This document shows positions 36,047-44,473 of a stretch of DNA of 64,000 nucleotides, piece by piece (position 1 is the stretch's first letter; the number at the start of each line of letters is the position of its first letter). The notes below the pieces were generated by a model. It was not told where the DNA came from, did not search any database, and was given only the letters and a program-made list of their open reading frames with translations. This stretch comes from DAOUKH01 sp965261455 (GTDB taxonomy: Bacteria; Chloroflexota; Dehalococcoidia; SHYB01): assembly GCA_965261455.1 (NCBI GenBank), contig OZ253453.1, positions 806,001 to 870,000 on the forward strand. Reading direction: 5' to 3'. A program made the position numbers and the translations under genes.

Positions 36047-36970
36047 ATGCTCAAGCTTTCGGTTGGCCTTCCGACGGATAAGGTGCAGCTCGGCGACGAG
36101 TTCAACAGCGGCGAGGGGGTGATGGAGCTCGCGCGGGGCGCGGAGGAGGCCGGCTTCGACGCCGTCCACGTCACCGACCACCCCTTTCCCGAGGATACGT
36201 GGATGGCCTCGGGCGGGCATCACGCACTCGATCCGTGGGTCCCGCTCTCGTTCGCGGCGGCGGCCACGACGACCATTGGGCTACAGACTCACATCCTGGT
36301 GCTGCCGTACCGGAACCCCTTTCTTACCGCCAAGTCCGTGGTGAGCCTCGACGTTCTCTCCGGGGGCCGCGTGATTGTCGGCGTCGCCGCGGGTTACCTG
36401 GAACCTGAGTTCACCGCGCTCGGCGTCGACTACGCCGAGCGGAACGAGCTCACCGACGAGGCAATCGTCGCGATGAAGCGGGCATGGACAGAAGACGGCA
36501 TCTCGATGCAAGGGCGGCACTTCTCCGTCGCGGGCCACTCGATGCTGCCAAAGCCGAGGCAGAAGCCTCACCCACCGATCTGGATCGGCGGAAACAGCAA
36601 GCGGGCGATACGGCGGGCGGTCGACCTAGCGGACGGGTGGATCCCTATCCCCAACTTCAAGGCCACCGTGGCCCGGCGCAAGACGCCGGCAATCGAGAAC
36701 CTCGACGACCTTCGCGGACGCATCGCCTACGCCCGCGAGTACGCCGAGGACGCTGGGCGCACCGCACCGCTCGACATCGTCTTCGTGCCCTTCGGCCTCG
36801 GCGACTTCCGCAACCCCACGTTCAGCCCCGAGGAGTTCCTCGACAACGCTGGCCGGCTCCAGGAGATGGGCGTGACGTGGCTCAGCGTGAACTTGCCCAG
36901 CGACAACCGCGCCGTGCTGCTGGAGAGCATGCGGCGCTTCTCTGAAGACATCAGACCCAAGCTGGCCTAG
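36047..36970 (+). CDS. luciferase-like (LLM) F420/FMN-dependent oxidoreductase
   Basis: The 307-residue LLM protein has GFDAVHVTDHPFPE, THILVLPYRNPFLTAKSV, SGGRVIVGVAAGYLEPEF and KPHPPIWIGGNSKRA. The insertion PFPEDTWMASGGHHALDP is typical of one F420-dependent subfamily. It has GGGGAGA before the ATG. An esterase gene follows after 17 bases and a second LLM gene after that, so the three make an operon. Confidence 0.88.
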   Translation: MLKLSVGLPTDKVQLGDEFNSGEGVMELARGAEEAGFDAVHVTDHPFPEDTWMASGGHHALDPWVPLSFAAAATTTIGLQTHILVLPYRNPFLTAKSVVSLDVLSGGRVIVGVAAGYLEPEFTALGVDYAERNELTDEAIVAMKRAWTEDGISMQGRHFSVAGHSMLPKPRQKPHPPIWIGGNSKRAIRRAVDLADGWIPIPNFKATVARRKTPAIENLDDLRGRIAYAREYAEDAGRTAPLDIVFVPFGLGDFRNPTFSPEEFLDNAGRLQEMGVTWLSVNLPSDNRAVLLESMRRFSEDIRPKLA

Positions 36971-36987
36971 CCCCAAAGGAGCGGACC

Positions 36988-37917
36988 ATGCCGTTGCACC
37001 CACAGGCCGAAGCCATCGCCCGCGCGTTCGCCGAGAGGATGGCAACCGCGAGCGGCGCTGCACCGACCATCCAAGAGCGGCGTGCCGCCGTGGACGCGTC
37101 GCCGCGTGTGCCGGGGCCGGACATGGCCCGGGTCGAGGACCGGATGGTCGAAGGCCCCAACGGCGACGTGCCGGTGCGGGTCCTTGTTCCCCACGGCGCG
37201 GGGCCGTTTCCTGTCGTCATGTACTTCCACGGCGGCGGGTGGGTGATCGGCACCGTCGATTCGAGCGAAGCGATGGCGCGAAGCATCGCGGAGGCGAGCG
37301 GCTGCATCGTCGTCTCCGTCGAATACCGGCTCTCTCCAGAGCACAAGTTCCCCATGGGGCTCGAGGACTGCTACGCCGCCACCCGCTGGGCCGCGGAGGA
37401 GGCCGCCTCCTTCGGCGGCGACGGCTCACGGCTTGCGGTGAGCGGCGACAGCTCCGGCGGCAACCTGGCCGCAGCGGTGTGCCTCGTCGCCCGCGATCGC
37501 GGCGCCCCCGCCATCGCCTATCAGGCGCTCATCTACCCCGTGCTCGACCGCAACTTCGAGACGCAGTCGTACGAGGACAACGCCAACGGCTACCTGCTCA
37601 CCCGCCGCATGATGGTGAGCAACTGGCGCGACTATCTCGACCGCGAGGAGACCGCTGCCAACCCCTATGCCGCGCCGGTGCAGTCGAAGGACGTGTCGGG
37701 GCTTCCCCCGGCCTATGTGCTGACGGCTGAGTACGACCCCCTGCGCGACGAGGGCGAGGCTTACGCCGGCATGCTGGAACGGGCCGGCGTCCCTACGCGC
37801 TACGTCTGCTACGCGGGCATGGTGCACGGCTTTTTCGGCTTCACGGGCCAAATCGACATGGCGCGCGAAGCCGTGGCGGATGTCGGCGCGGCCGTCCGAT
37901 CCGCGCTGGCGAGGTAA
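36988..37917 (+). CDS. alpha/beta hydrolase, HSL-type esterase
   Basis: The 309-residue protein is a hormone-sensitive-lipase-family esterase. The oxyanion motif HGGGW is at residues 81-85 and the nucleophile is in GDSSGGN (Ser155). The Asp is in AEYDPLRDEG and the His in GMVHGF. No signal peptide is present. AAAGGAG precedes the ATG. It lies between two LLM oxidoreductases, which suggests hydrolysis of an ester (for example a lactone or a Baeyer-Villiger product) in the same pathway; that link is inference. Confidence 0.9.
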   Translation: MPLHPQAEAIARAFAERMATASGAAPTIQERRAAVDASPRVPGPDMARVEDRMVEGPNGDVPVRVLVPHGAGPFPVVMYFHGGGWVIGTVDSSEAMARSIAEASGCIVVSVEYRLSPEHKFPMGLEDCYAATRWAAEEAASFGGDGSRLAVSGDSSGGNLAAAVCLVARDRGAPAIAYQALIYPVLDRNFETQSYEDNANGYLLTRRMMVSNWRDYLDREETAANPYAAPVQSKDVSGLPPAYVLTAEYDPLRDEGEAYAGMLERAGVPTRYVCYAGMVHGFFGFTGQIDMAREAVADVGAAVRSALAR

Positions 37918-38001
37918 GGAGCGGACCAGTGTTCTCCCTCTGGAGACCTTTGTGCCGCGCGCGTAGAATCCCTGTCGTACCACCCCACTAGGAGGCTCCC
38001 C

Positions 38002-38889
38002 TTGCTGCAAGTTGGCGTCGTCTTCCCCCAGACCGAAATCACCGCTGATCCGAAGGCCGTCGAGGCCTATGCCGTCGCCGTGGAGGAGATGGGCTTCGAC
38101 TACATCCTTGCCTTCGATCACGTGCTCGGCGCGGACACGACAAACCGCCCCGATTGGAAACCGCTTCGGGGCGGGCCGCCCGCCTACACCCTCCACAGCA
38201 TGTTCCACGAGCCCTTCGTCCTCTTCGGCTACCTGGCACACGTCACCAAGCGCGTCGAGCTCGTCACCGGCGTGATCATCCTGGCGCAGCGTCAGGCCGT
38301 CCTCGTGGCCAAGCAGGCGGCGGAGGTCGACGTTCTTAGCGGCGGACGCATGCGTCTTGGGATCGGCACCGGCTGGAACCACTTCGAATACGACGCGCTG
38401 GACATGAACTGGCGCGACCGCGGCAAGCGCAGCGAGGAGCAAGTCGAGGTGATGCGCGAGCTCTGGACGAAAGAGACGGTGAGTTACAAGGGGAAGTGGC
38501 ACACGATACCGGAGATGGGTCTCAACCCCATGCCGGTGCAGCGCCCGATCCCAGTCTGGTTCGGCGGGCGCTCTGACCCCCTGCTCGACCGCGTGGGCCG
38601 CATCGGCGACGGGTGGTTCCCCAACATGGGCCCTAAGCAAGTCGCCGAGGGGATGAAGAAGGTCCGCGCCGCGGCCGAGAAGGCGGGCCGCGATCCCAAT
38701 TCGATCGGGCTCGAAACGTCGGAGGCGATCATCAACCAGTCGCCGGAAGAGGCCGCCGGGCGCGGCCAACTCTGGAAAGAAATCGGGCTCACCCATCTGG
38801 CGCTCAACACGATGGGGGCCGGGCTCGAGGGAGTCGACGCCCACCTCGACGCCCTGCGCCGCTTCAAGGGGGCGCTTGCGCCCTGGTAG
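38002..38889 (+). CDS. luciferase-like (LLM) F420/FMN-dependent oxidoreductase
   Basis: The TTG start at 38002 follows AGGAGG with good spacing; the product has 295 residues. LLM marks are MGFDYILAFDHVLGAD, TGVIILAQRQAVLVAKQAAEVD, GGRMRLGIGTGWNHFEYDAL and IPVWFGGRSDPLLDRV. The VLSGGRMRLGIGTGWN stretch is typical of F420-dependent members. It is the third gene of the 36047-38889 cluster. Confidence 0.88.
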   Translation: MLQVGVVFPQTEITADPKAVEAYAVAVEEMGFDYILAFDHVLGADTTNRPDWKPLRGGPPAYTLHSMFHEPFVLFGYLAHVTKRVELVTGVIILAQRQAVLVAKQAAEVDVLSGGRMRLGIGTGWNHFEYDALDMNWRDRGKRSEEQVEVMRELWTKETVSYKGKWHTIPEMGLNPMPVQRPIPVWFGGRSDPLLDRVGRIGDGWFPNMGPKQVAEGMKKVRAAAEKAGRDPNSIGLETSEAIINQSPEEAAGRGQLWKEIGLTHLALNTMGAGLEGVDAHLDALRRFKGALAPW

Positions 38890-39117
38890 CGGGGTCTGCC
38901 GCCTTCTCTCGGTGGAGACCCTTGCGTAACCCGCCCGCAGGCCCAAGTGTGGGTAGGGCCGGGAGGTCTTGCCTCTTCTCCCGCCGGGAGAAGATTGAGA
39001 TGAGGTACCCCCTCTACCACCGCCACCGGTGATCAACGTCCGCCATCCCTTCCCGTAGGGGCGAGTCGCGACTCGCCCGCTCCCCAACCCCGCGCGCGGG
39101 CACTGTGACACGCCCCC
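38890..39117. repeat. intergenic dispersed repeats
   Basis: This stretch contains a GGAGACCCTTGCGTAAC element, the hairpin TCTTCTCCCGCCGGGAGAAG followed by ATTGAGATGAG (part of the long dispersed repeat), and the palindrome GGGCGAGTCGCGACTCGCCC at 39059-39078. No gene is seen. Confidence 0.7.
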
Positions 39118-39168
39118 TTGACTCCCTGCGCCCTCGCTGCTAAAGTAGCCAATAGAGAACTTATGTTC
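39118..39168 (+). promoter_or_regulatory. sigma70-type promoter with LexA-type operator (site 3)
   Basis: TTGACT (39118-39123), 17 bases, TAAAGT (39141-39146), then GAACTTATGTTC (39157-39168). A repeat palindrome ends 39 bases upstream. This is the same layout as sites 1 and 2. Confidence 0.6.
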
Positions 39169-39440
39169 TCGCTGGCCTAGCTCCCTGAAGGTAGCCATCG
39201 GCCGCTAGCCCGCCCTTAGAGGGGGCGGAGACACTGCCTCTAACAGTGTAAGGGGGCCGGGTAAGAAAGCTCGCCGGATCGGCCCTCGGGTCATCCTGCT
39301 CGGAGTGCGCCCGGGCAGGCATCCTTCCCCGGCGCGACCCGCGCGACGGGAGCAGGGCCTCCTCCGGTTAGGTGCATCCTCCAGCCTCCGGGGGAGACTG
39401 AGAGAGAGCGCGCCGACAGGCGCGCGGGTGCCCGCGGGCG
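39169..39440 (+). ncRNA. possible short structured RNA downstream of site 3
   Basis: This region of about 270 bases has CCGCCC-TTAGAG-GGGGCGG, CACTG-CCTCTAA-CAGTG and CCCGGGCAGG-type pairings, and no ORF with coding character. It ends against the convergent enoyl-CoA hydratase gene. The evidence is weaker than for the 21815 region. Confidence 0.3.
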
Positions 39441-39450
39441 GGAGCGCGGC

Positions 39451-40242
39451 CTATCGGCGCTTCCAGACGGGCGGGCGTTTTTCGGCGAAGGCGCGGGGGC
39501 CCTCGACGCGGTCCTCGGTTTTGGCGAGGGCGTTCCAATAGCCCTCGCGGAGCTTCGCGGCCTGCTCCGGCGGCATGGAGCGGCCCGCCTTGGCGATCTG
39601 CTTGTAGGCCTCGATCGCCAGCGGGGCGCCGAGGGCGATGTCCGCCGCGATCTCCGCCGCCTCCGCCATCACGGCGGCGCGGTCGGGCACGACGGACTGG
39701 ATCAGCCCCACGTCGTAGGCGCGCTGAGCGGTGATGGGGCGCGCGGTGAGCAGGATCTTCATCGCCTCGCCGAGCGGGATCACTCGGACCAACTCGATCA
39801 GCCCTGGGTCGGGCATCAGGCTGCGCCGCGCCTCGGGCAGGCCGAACGTCGACTGCTCGGTCGCGACGCGTATGTCGCAGAGGAGGGCCACTTCAAGGCC
39901 CGCCGCGATGCAGTGCCCGTCAATGGCCGCGATGATCGGCTTGGGGCAGTCGGCTACGGTGGTGAAGAAACTGGTCGCCGCTCTGGGGGAGGGCGGAGCG
40001 GTCTTCGTGACGTCACGCCGCGCCACTTCCTTCAGGTCGGCCCCCGCCGAGAAGGCGCGGCCGCCCTCGCCGGTGAGGACGATGGACAGGATGTCGGGAT
40101 CGGCCGTGGCCCGCTCGACAGCCTCGGTCAAGCCGTTGCGAAGCTCGGTGTTGAAGGCGTTCATGGCGTGGGGCCGGTTCATGGTGAGCCACGCCGTGCT
40201 GCCGCGCTTCTCGTACTTCATTACCTCGGAGGTCGAGGTCAT
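39451..40242 (-). CDS. enoyl-CoA hydratase/isomerase family protein
   Basis: I start at 40242 (MTSTSEVMKY), which has AGGAG upstream, giving 263 residues; the longer frame adds Arg-rich non-coding residues. Crotonase-fold marks are the oxyanion segment AFSAGADLKEVA, GHCIAAGLEVALLCDIRVA, and STFGLPEARRSLMPDPG with a candidate catalytic Glu. It hydrates or isomerises an enoyl-CoA in acyl-CoA catabolism. An SDR gene lies 32 bases upstream on the same strand, a likely hydratase/dehydrogenase pair. Confidence 0.9.
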   Translation of the reverse strand: MTSTSEVMKYEKRGSTAWLTMNRPHAMNAFNTELRNGLTEAVERATADPDILSIVLTGEGGRAFSAGADLKEVARRDVTKTAPPSPRAATSFFTTVADCPKPIIAAIDGHCIAAGLEVALLCDIRVATEQSTFGLPEARRSLMPDPGLIELVRVIPLGEAMKILLTARPITAQRAYDVGLIQSVVPDRAAVMAEAAEIAADIALGAPLAIEAYKQIAKAGRSMPPEQAAKLREGYWNALAKTEDRVEGPRAFAEKRPPVWKRR

Positions 40243-40274
40243 CGTCGTTGCTCCTGGAGGCAATCTCCCCGTGG

Positions 40275-41150
40275 TCAGACGCCGACGCCGTCGTAGTAAC
40301 GGTAGCCGCCGGCGACGGCCCCCACCGGTTCGAGGTGCGGCTTGATGTGTTGCTCGAAGGCGTCGCGTATCTCCTCGGCGGTCCACCCACCCTTGCGGAC
40401 GACGGGCCGGACCGAGCGCGGGTGCGAGTAAATGCTCAGCGTCTCGCCGGCGAGCCCGACGACCTGCCCGTTGACGTAGGCGGCGTCGTCGCTGGCGAGG
40501 AAGACGGCGATGGGCGCGATGTCCTCCGGCGTGGGAAGCGAGTCGAGTTTGCCCGCCATCGCGGTGAACGTCCCCACAGTGCGCCGGGTGCGGGCGTAGG
40601 GCGCGATGGCGTTAACGCGGATGTTGTGCGGCGCGAGCTCCAGCGCCCAGCTGTAGGTGAAGGCCGAGACGCCGCCCTTGGTCGCCGCATAGAAGGCCCG
40701 CCCCTGCACGCCGCCGGCGGCGCCCGACGACACATTGAGGATGACGCCGCGCTTCTGCTCGATCATCCTGTCCACGGCGTGGCGGGCGCAGTTGAAGGTC
40801 CCCTTGAGATTGATCCCGATGATTCGGTCGAAGTCCTCTTCGCTCGACTCGAAGATCTGGCGCACGTAGCCCACACCGGCGTTATTCACCAACGTGTCGA
40901 TGCCGCCGTAAGCTTCGACGCACGTCTCGATGATGCGCTTCGCCGCCCGATAGTCCGAGACATCGTCGATGTTGATGACGGCGGCCCCGCCCTCGGCGGC
41001 GATGTCGGCGACAGTCTGCTCGGCGGCGTCGGCCTCGAAGTCGTTGATGACGAGTTTCGCGCCCTCCCGCGCCATCGCCATGGCGTAGGCGCGGCCCAAG
41101 CCCTGCCCCGACCCGGTGACGACGATTCGTTTCCCTTCGAGCACTCCCAT
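40275..41150 (-). CDS. SDR family oxidoreductase with C-terminal extension
   Basis: I start at 41150 (MGVLEGKRIVV, 291 residues). TGSGQGLGRAYAMAMAREGA is the cofactor motif, NNAGVGYV and NVSSGAAGGVQGRAFYAATKGG the catalytic region. It resembles the SDR domain of peroxisomal-type multifunctional hydroxyacyl-CoA dehydrogenases. A 45-residue tail (GGWTAEEIRDAFEQHIKPHL) follows the normal SDR end. It is co-oriented with the enoyl-CoA hydratase, so a 3-hydroxyacyl-CoA dehydrogenase role is a fair guess. Confidence 0.88.
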   Translation of the reverse strand: MGVLEGKRIVVTGSGQGLGRAYAMAMAREGAKLVINDFEADAAEQTVADIAAEGGAAVINIDDVSDYRAAKRIIETCVEAYGGIDTLVNNAGVGYVRQIFESSEEDFDRIIGINLKGTFNCARHAVDRMIEQKRGVILNVSSGAAGGVQGRAFYAATKGGVSAFTYSWALELAPHNIRVNAIAPYARTRRTVGTFTAMAGKLDSLPTPEDIAPIAVFLASDDAAYVNGQVVGLAGETLSIYSHPRSVRPVVRKGGWTAEEIRDAFEQHIKPHLEPVGAVAGGYRYYDGVGV

Positions 41151-41241
41151 CCGGCCCCCCTTCAAAGCGCCGTGGCGCTCGGGCGAGTGTAGGAATTGGG
41201 CCCCTTGGGGTCAAGCGCTGGCGGAGCGGGGGCCTATCCGT

Positions 41242-41247
41242 ATAATG
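41242..41247 (+). promoter_or_regulatory. -10 element of the UGSC/CoA-transferase operon
   Basis: A perfect TATAAT lies 35 bases upstream of the GTG of the first gene at 41282. The -35 sequence is poor. Confidence 0.45.
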
Positions 41248-41281
41248 GCGTGGGTTCTGAGGCAGAGGGTCGGAGGTCGGC

Positions 41282-41530
41282 GTGTCTAAAGGAGCGGAAC
41301 TGGTGGTCCGGCACTTCAGCCGGATGGTCGAGCCGGACGGCGGCGCCGTCGAGCTCGTGTCCCTCGAAGGCGCCACTCTGACGGTGCGCTACACCCCCGG
41401 CGTCAACGAGGAATGCCAGGACTGCGTGCTCGAACCCGACGATCTTCGCGAGCTGATGAAAGAGGCGCTCGAACGCCAAGACCCCGGCATCACCGAAGTC
41501 AAGCTGGAGGGCGCACCGCGCCATGGCTAA
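41282..41530 (+). CDS. small NifU C-terminal-domain-like protein
   Basis: The GTG at 41282 follows GGAGGT, giving 82 residues. The core GAVELVSLEGATLTVRYTPG, then CQDC (C-x-x-C) and ITEVKLEG match the NifU-like domain that carries Fe-S clusters through a CxxC. The spacing around the cysteines differs somewhat from classical NifU, so cluster binding is likely but not certain. It overlaps the selenoprotein gene by 8 bases, so the two are co-translated. A role in electron or sulfur/Fe-S handling for the selenoprotein is inference. Confidence 0.65.
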   Translation: MSKGAELVVRHFSRMVEPDGGAVELVSLEGATLTVRYTPGVNEECQDCVLEPDDLRELMKEALERQDPGITEVKLEGAPRHG

Positions 41531-43229
41531 GCTGACCATCATCAATCCCGTGGCCGAAGCACAGGCCAACACGCTGACGGCGGAGCGGTTCAGCCCCGCC
41601 AAGCGGCCGTCGACGCTGGACGGCAAGCGGGTGGCTTTGTACTGGAACGCCAAGGCCGGCGGCGAGGTCGCTTTGGCGCGAACGCGGGAGCAACTGGAGC
41701 GCCTCTACCCCAAGGCGGCCTTCATCGACGTGTTTGGCGATCAGGGCACCCACATGCGCCGCGCCTCCGCCGACCTTCTGGACGACACCGCGGCCCGCGC
41801 CGACGCCGCCATCGGCACGACCGCCGACTGAGGCAGCTGCACTTCCTGGCTCATACGTGATATGGCCGAGCTGGAACGACGGGGAGTCGCCACCGTGGCG
41901 TGGACGGCGAAGCGGTTCGTCGAGGACGCCCACTGGAGCGCCAACGTCTTCGGTCTGCCCGAACTGCGCATCGCCGAAGCGCCGCATCCCTTCACCAACG
42001 AAGACCCCGGCATGATCCGGGCGATGGTCGACGGCGCGATGCCCGCCGTCGTCGAGGCACTCACCAAAGACCCTGAGCCCATCGCCGCCGCGCCCTCCTT
42101 CGAGCACATCACCGAGTTCGCGGGCCGCGAGATGGCCTACGAGGGCAGCGACTTGCTCGGCGCGTGGGAGGCGATGAACGCCGCCTTCATCGACGCCGGG
42201 TGGAGCGACGGCCTGCCGCTGGCGGCCCCGACGCCGGAGAAGGTCGCGGCCTTCGTCGCTGCGTCGGGGAGGCCCGCCGACGAGGTTGTCGGCATCTTCG
42301 AGCCGGGCTTCGGCATCGGGACCGTGGAGAAGATCGCCGCCAACGCGGTGATGGCCGGCTGCAAGCCCGATGTCATGCCCGTCGTGCTCGCCATGACGGA
42401 GTGCATCCTCGACCCCGCCATCGGTCTGCGCACCTTCGCCATGTCCACCGGCCCGCAGGCGCCCATCGTCATGGTCAGCGGCCCCATCGCCGACCGGATC
42501 GGCATGAACAGCGGCGTCTGCGCCCTAGGGCCGGGCTCGGTGTCCAGCGTCAACGCTTCCATTGGGCGCAGCCTCCGTCTCATCATGATGAACGTCGGGC
42601 TCTCCTACCCCGGCGTAAGCGACATGGACACCATCGGCAGCTCCATGAAGTTCAGCGCCTGCGTCGCCGAGAACGAGACCGCCAACCCCTGGCGTCCCTA
42701 TCGCGTCGAGAAGGGCTACACCGAGGGGCAGTCCACCGTCACCGTCAACGCCCCCTACGGCGTCTGCGAGCTTTTCGACTTCCAGAACCACGACCCCAAC
42801 CTCCTCGTCGAGACGTTCTGCACGGCCATCAACAACGCGGCACAGGTGTGCAGCGGCTACTGGCTTATCAGCAGCCCCGACAAGGGCGGCCCCGGCCCCT
42901 TCCACGGCGACTCGCACAACCTCATCCTGCTCTGCCCCGACCACGCCAAGGCGTTCAACGACGCCGGCTGGTCGCTCAACGACCTCAAGCAGGCACTCTT
43001 CGACGGCTCACGGATGAGCTTCCACAAGCTCATGCTGAACAAGCCGAAGCAGGGTTTCGCCGTCGCCCACCCTCACCTTCAGTGGCTGTGGGACACGCCC
43101 GACACCGAGGTCTCGCTCTTCCGCAGCCCCGACGCCTTCGACATCCTCGTCGTCGGGGCCGACGCCGGCCGGAGCCTCTATCACTACGGCGGCACCCTTT
43201 CGATCACCCGCCCCGTCAGAGAAGTTTAG
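41523..43229 (+). CDS. fused UGSC selenoprotein + partner domain (Sec103)
   Basis: The ATG at 41523 opens a frame of 102 codons to TGA at 41829-41831, which continues in the same frame to a stop at 43229: 568 residues with Sec103. The junction reads TTAD-U-GSCTSW, the same UGSC motif as at 12504. Residues 1-200 are the UGSC domain (SPAKRPSTLDGKRVALYWN before the Sec, RRGVATVAWTAKRF after it). Residues from about 215 on match the separate protein at 12816-13901, including NAVMAGC at 274-280. Standard gene calling would split this gene at the TGA into a short ORF and a truncated one. A SECIS-like hairpin follows the TGA. The operon also encodes a NifU-like protein and two CoA-transferase subunits. 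Confidence 0.87.
41829..41867 (+). promoter_or_regulatory. selenocysteine UGA plus bacterial SECIS-like hairpin
   Basis: TGA is at 41829-41831. A stem pairs GG (41848-41849) with CC (41866-41867), has a bulged C at 41850, then pairs TCATA (41851-41855) with TATGG (41861-41865), including one T-G pair. The loop is CGTGA (41856-41860), with G in its second position 26 nt after the UGA. This agrees with bacterial SECIS rules, although the stem is weaker than the one at 12517-12537. Confidence 0.65.
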
Positions 43230-43261
43230 GCTCGCCGAAACCCAAAGGGGACCTCGTCTCG

Positions 43262-44473
43262 GTGCAACCAATCGCGGGTCTCAACGTCCTCGACCTCACC
43301 TGGCACGTCGCCGGGCCCTACTGCACCAAGATGCTCGCCGACTACGGCGCCGACGTGCTCAAGGTCGAGCGCCCCGGGACCGGCGATCCGGCCCGCGCCT
43401 ACGGACCCTTTCCGGGCGACATCCCTCACCCCGATAAATCGGGCCTCTTCCTCCACCTCAACACCAACAAGAAGTCGATCACCCTCGACTTCTCCACCGA
43501 CACCGGCCGCGCCATCCTCTACGACCTCGTCCGCGGCGCCGACGTCGTGGTCGAGAACTTCTCCCCCTCGGTGAAGGAGCGCCTCGGCTTCACCTACGAC
43601 GACCTCGCCGCGGTCAACCCCGGCATCGTGCTGTGCTCGATCAGCAACTTTGGCCAGACCGGCCCCTACCGGGACTGGAAGGCCGTCGACATGACGATGT
43701 ACGCCTTCTCGGGCCAGATGAACGGCAGCGGGCAACTCGACAGCGCGCCGCTCAAGACCGCCGACCTGCTGATGCAGGGGCAGGCCGGCTCCGGCGCCTC
43801 GGCGGCGATTGTGGCGGCGGCGATGCACCAACGCCGCACCGGCACCGGCCAGGCCATCGACCTTGCCATCGCCGAGATCTCCGTGGGCAGCGCCGACCGC
43901 CGCATGACGGCCCTCATCGGCTACCAGTACACCGGCGACATGGCCATCCGCGACGTCATGCTCCCCGCCGCCCTCCCCATCGGCTTCTACCCCTGCGCGG
44001 ACGGCTATGTCTGCATGACGGTGGCCCCACCGGCCCGCTGGACGCGTTACGTCGACCTGCTCGGCAAACCGGAGCTCAAGGACGACCCCCGCTTCCAGGA
44101 CCCGATGGTCTTCTCTAGGCCCGAAATCAAGGACGAACTCGACCTCTACCTCTTCACCTGGCTGGCCGAGAACGGCAAGCAGGAGGCGATGGAACAGGCC
44201 CAGCAGCACCGCATCGCGGGCACGGCGATCAACTCGACGGTAGACTCGCTCAACGACCCACACCTGAAGGCGCGGGGCTACTTCGTCGAGGCGGAGCACC
44301 CCAAGGCCGGACGCCTCCCCTACCCCGGAGCCTCCCTCTTCCTCGACGGCAGCGGCTTCGAGCTGAAGACCACCGCGCCCCTGCTCGGCGAGCACAACGA
44401 GGAGATCTACTCGGGGCGGCTGGGCATGACCAAGCTCGAAATCGGGCAGCTTCGCTCGGCGGGGGTCGTATGA
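43262..44473 (+). CDS. family III CoA-transferase, degenerate subunit (A2)
   Basis: The GTG at 43262 lies 32 bases after the selenoprotein gene; the product has 403 residues, as does paralogue A1 (20009-21220). N-terminal VLDLTWHVAGPYCTKML and GADVLKVERPGTGDPAR are clear CaiB/BaiF marks. The catalytic Asp position reads LLMQGQAGSG, so residue 174 is Gln. Its stop overlaps the start of the next gene by 4 bases. It should be the non-catalytic half of a heteromer with 44470-45777. Confidence 0.88.
   Translation: MQPIAGLNVLDLTWHVAGPYCTKMLADYGADVLKVERPGTGDPARAYGPFPGDIPHPDKSGLFLHLNTNKKSITLDFSTDTGRAILYDLVRGADVVVENFSPSVKERLGFTYDDLAAVNPGIVLCSISNFGQTGPYRDWKAVDMTMYAFSGQMNGSGQLDSAPLKTADLLMQGQAGSGASAAIVAAAMHQRRTGTGQAIDLAIAEISVGSADRRMTALIGYQYTGDMAIRDVMLPAALPIGFYPCADGYVCMTVAPPARWTRYVDLLGKPELKDDPRFQDPMVFSRPEIKDELDLYLFTWLAENGKQEAMEQAQQHRIAGTAINSTVDSLNDPHLKARGYFVEAEHPKAGRLPYPGASLFLDGSGFELKTTAPLLGEHNEEIYSGRLGMTKLEIGQLRSAGVV

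Noticed and set aside
41862..43229. Independent 455-codon gene starting after the TGA
   Set aside because: The UGSC motif lies just before this ATG and the upstream frame is continuous across the TGA, so the start is internal to a longer gene.
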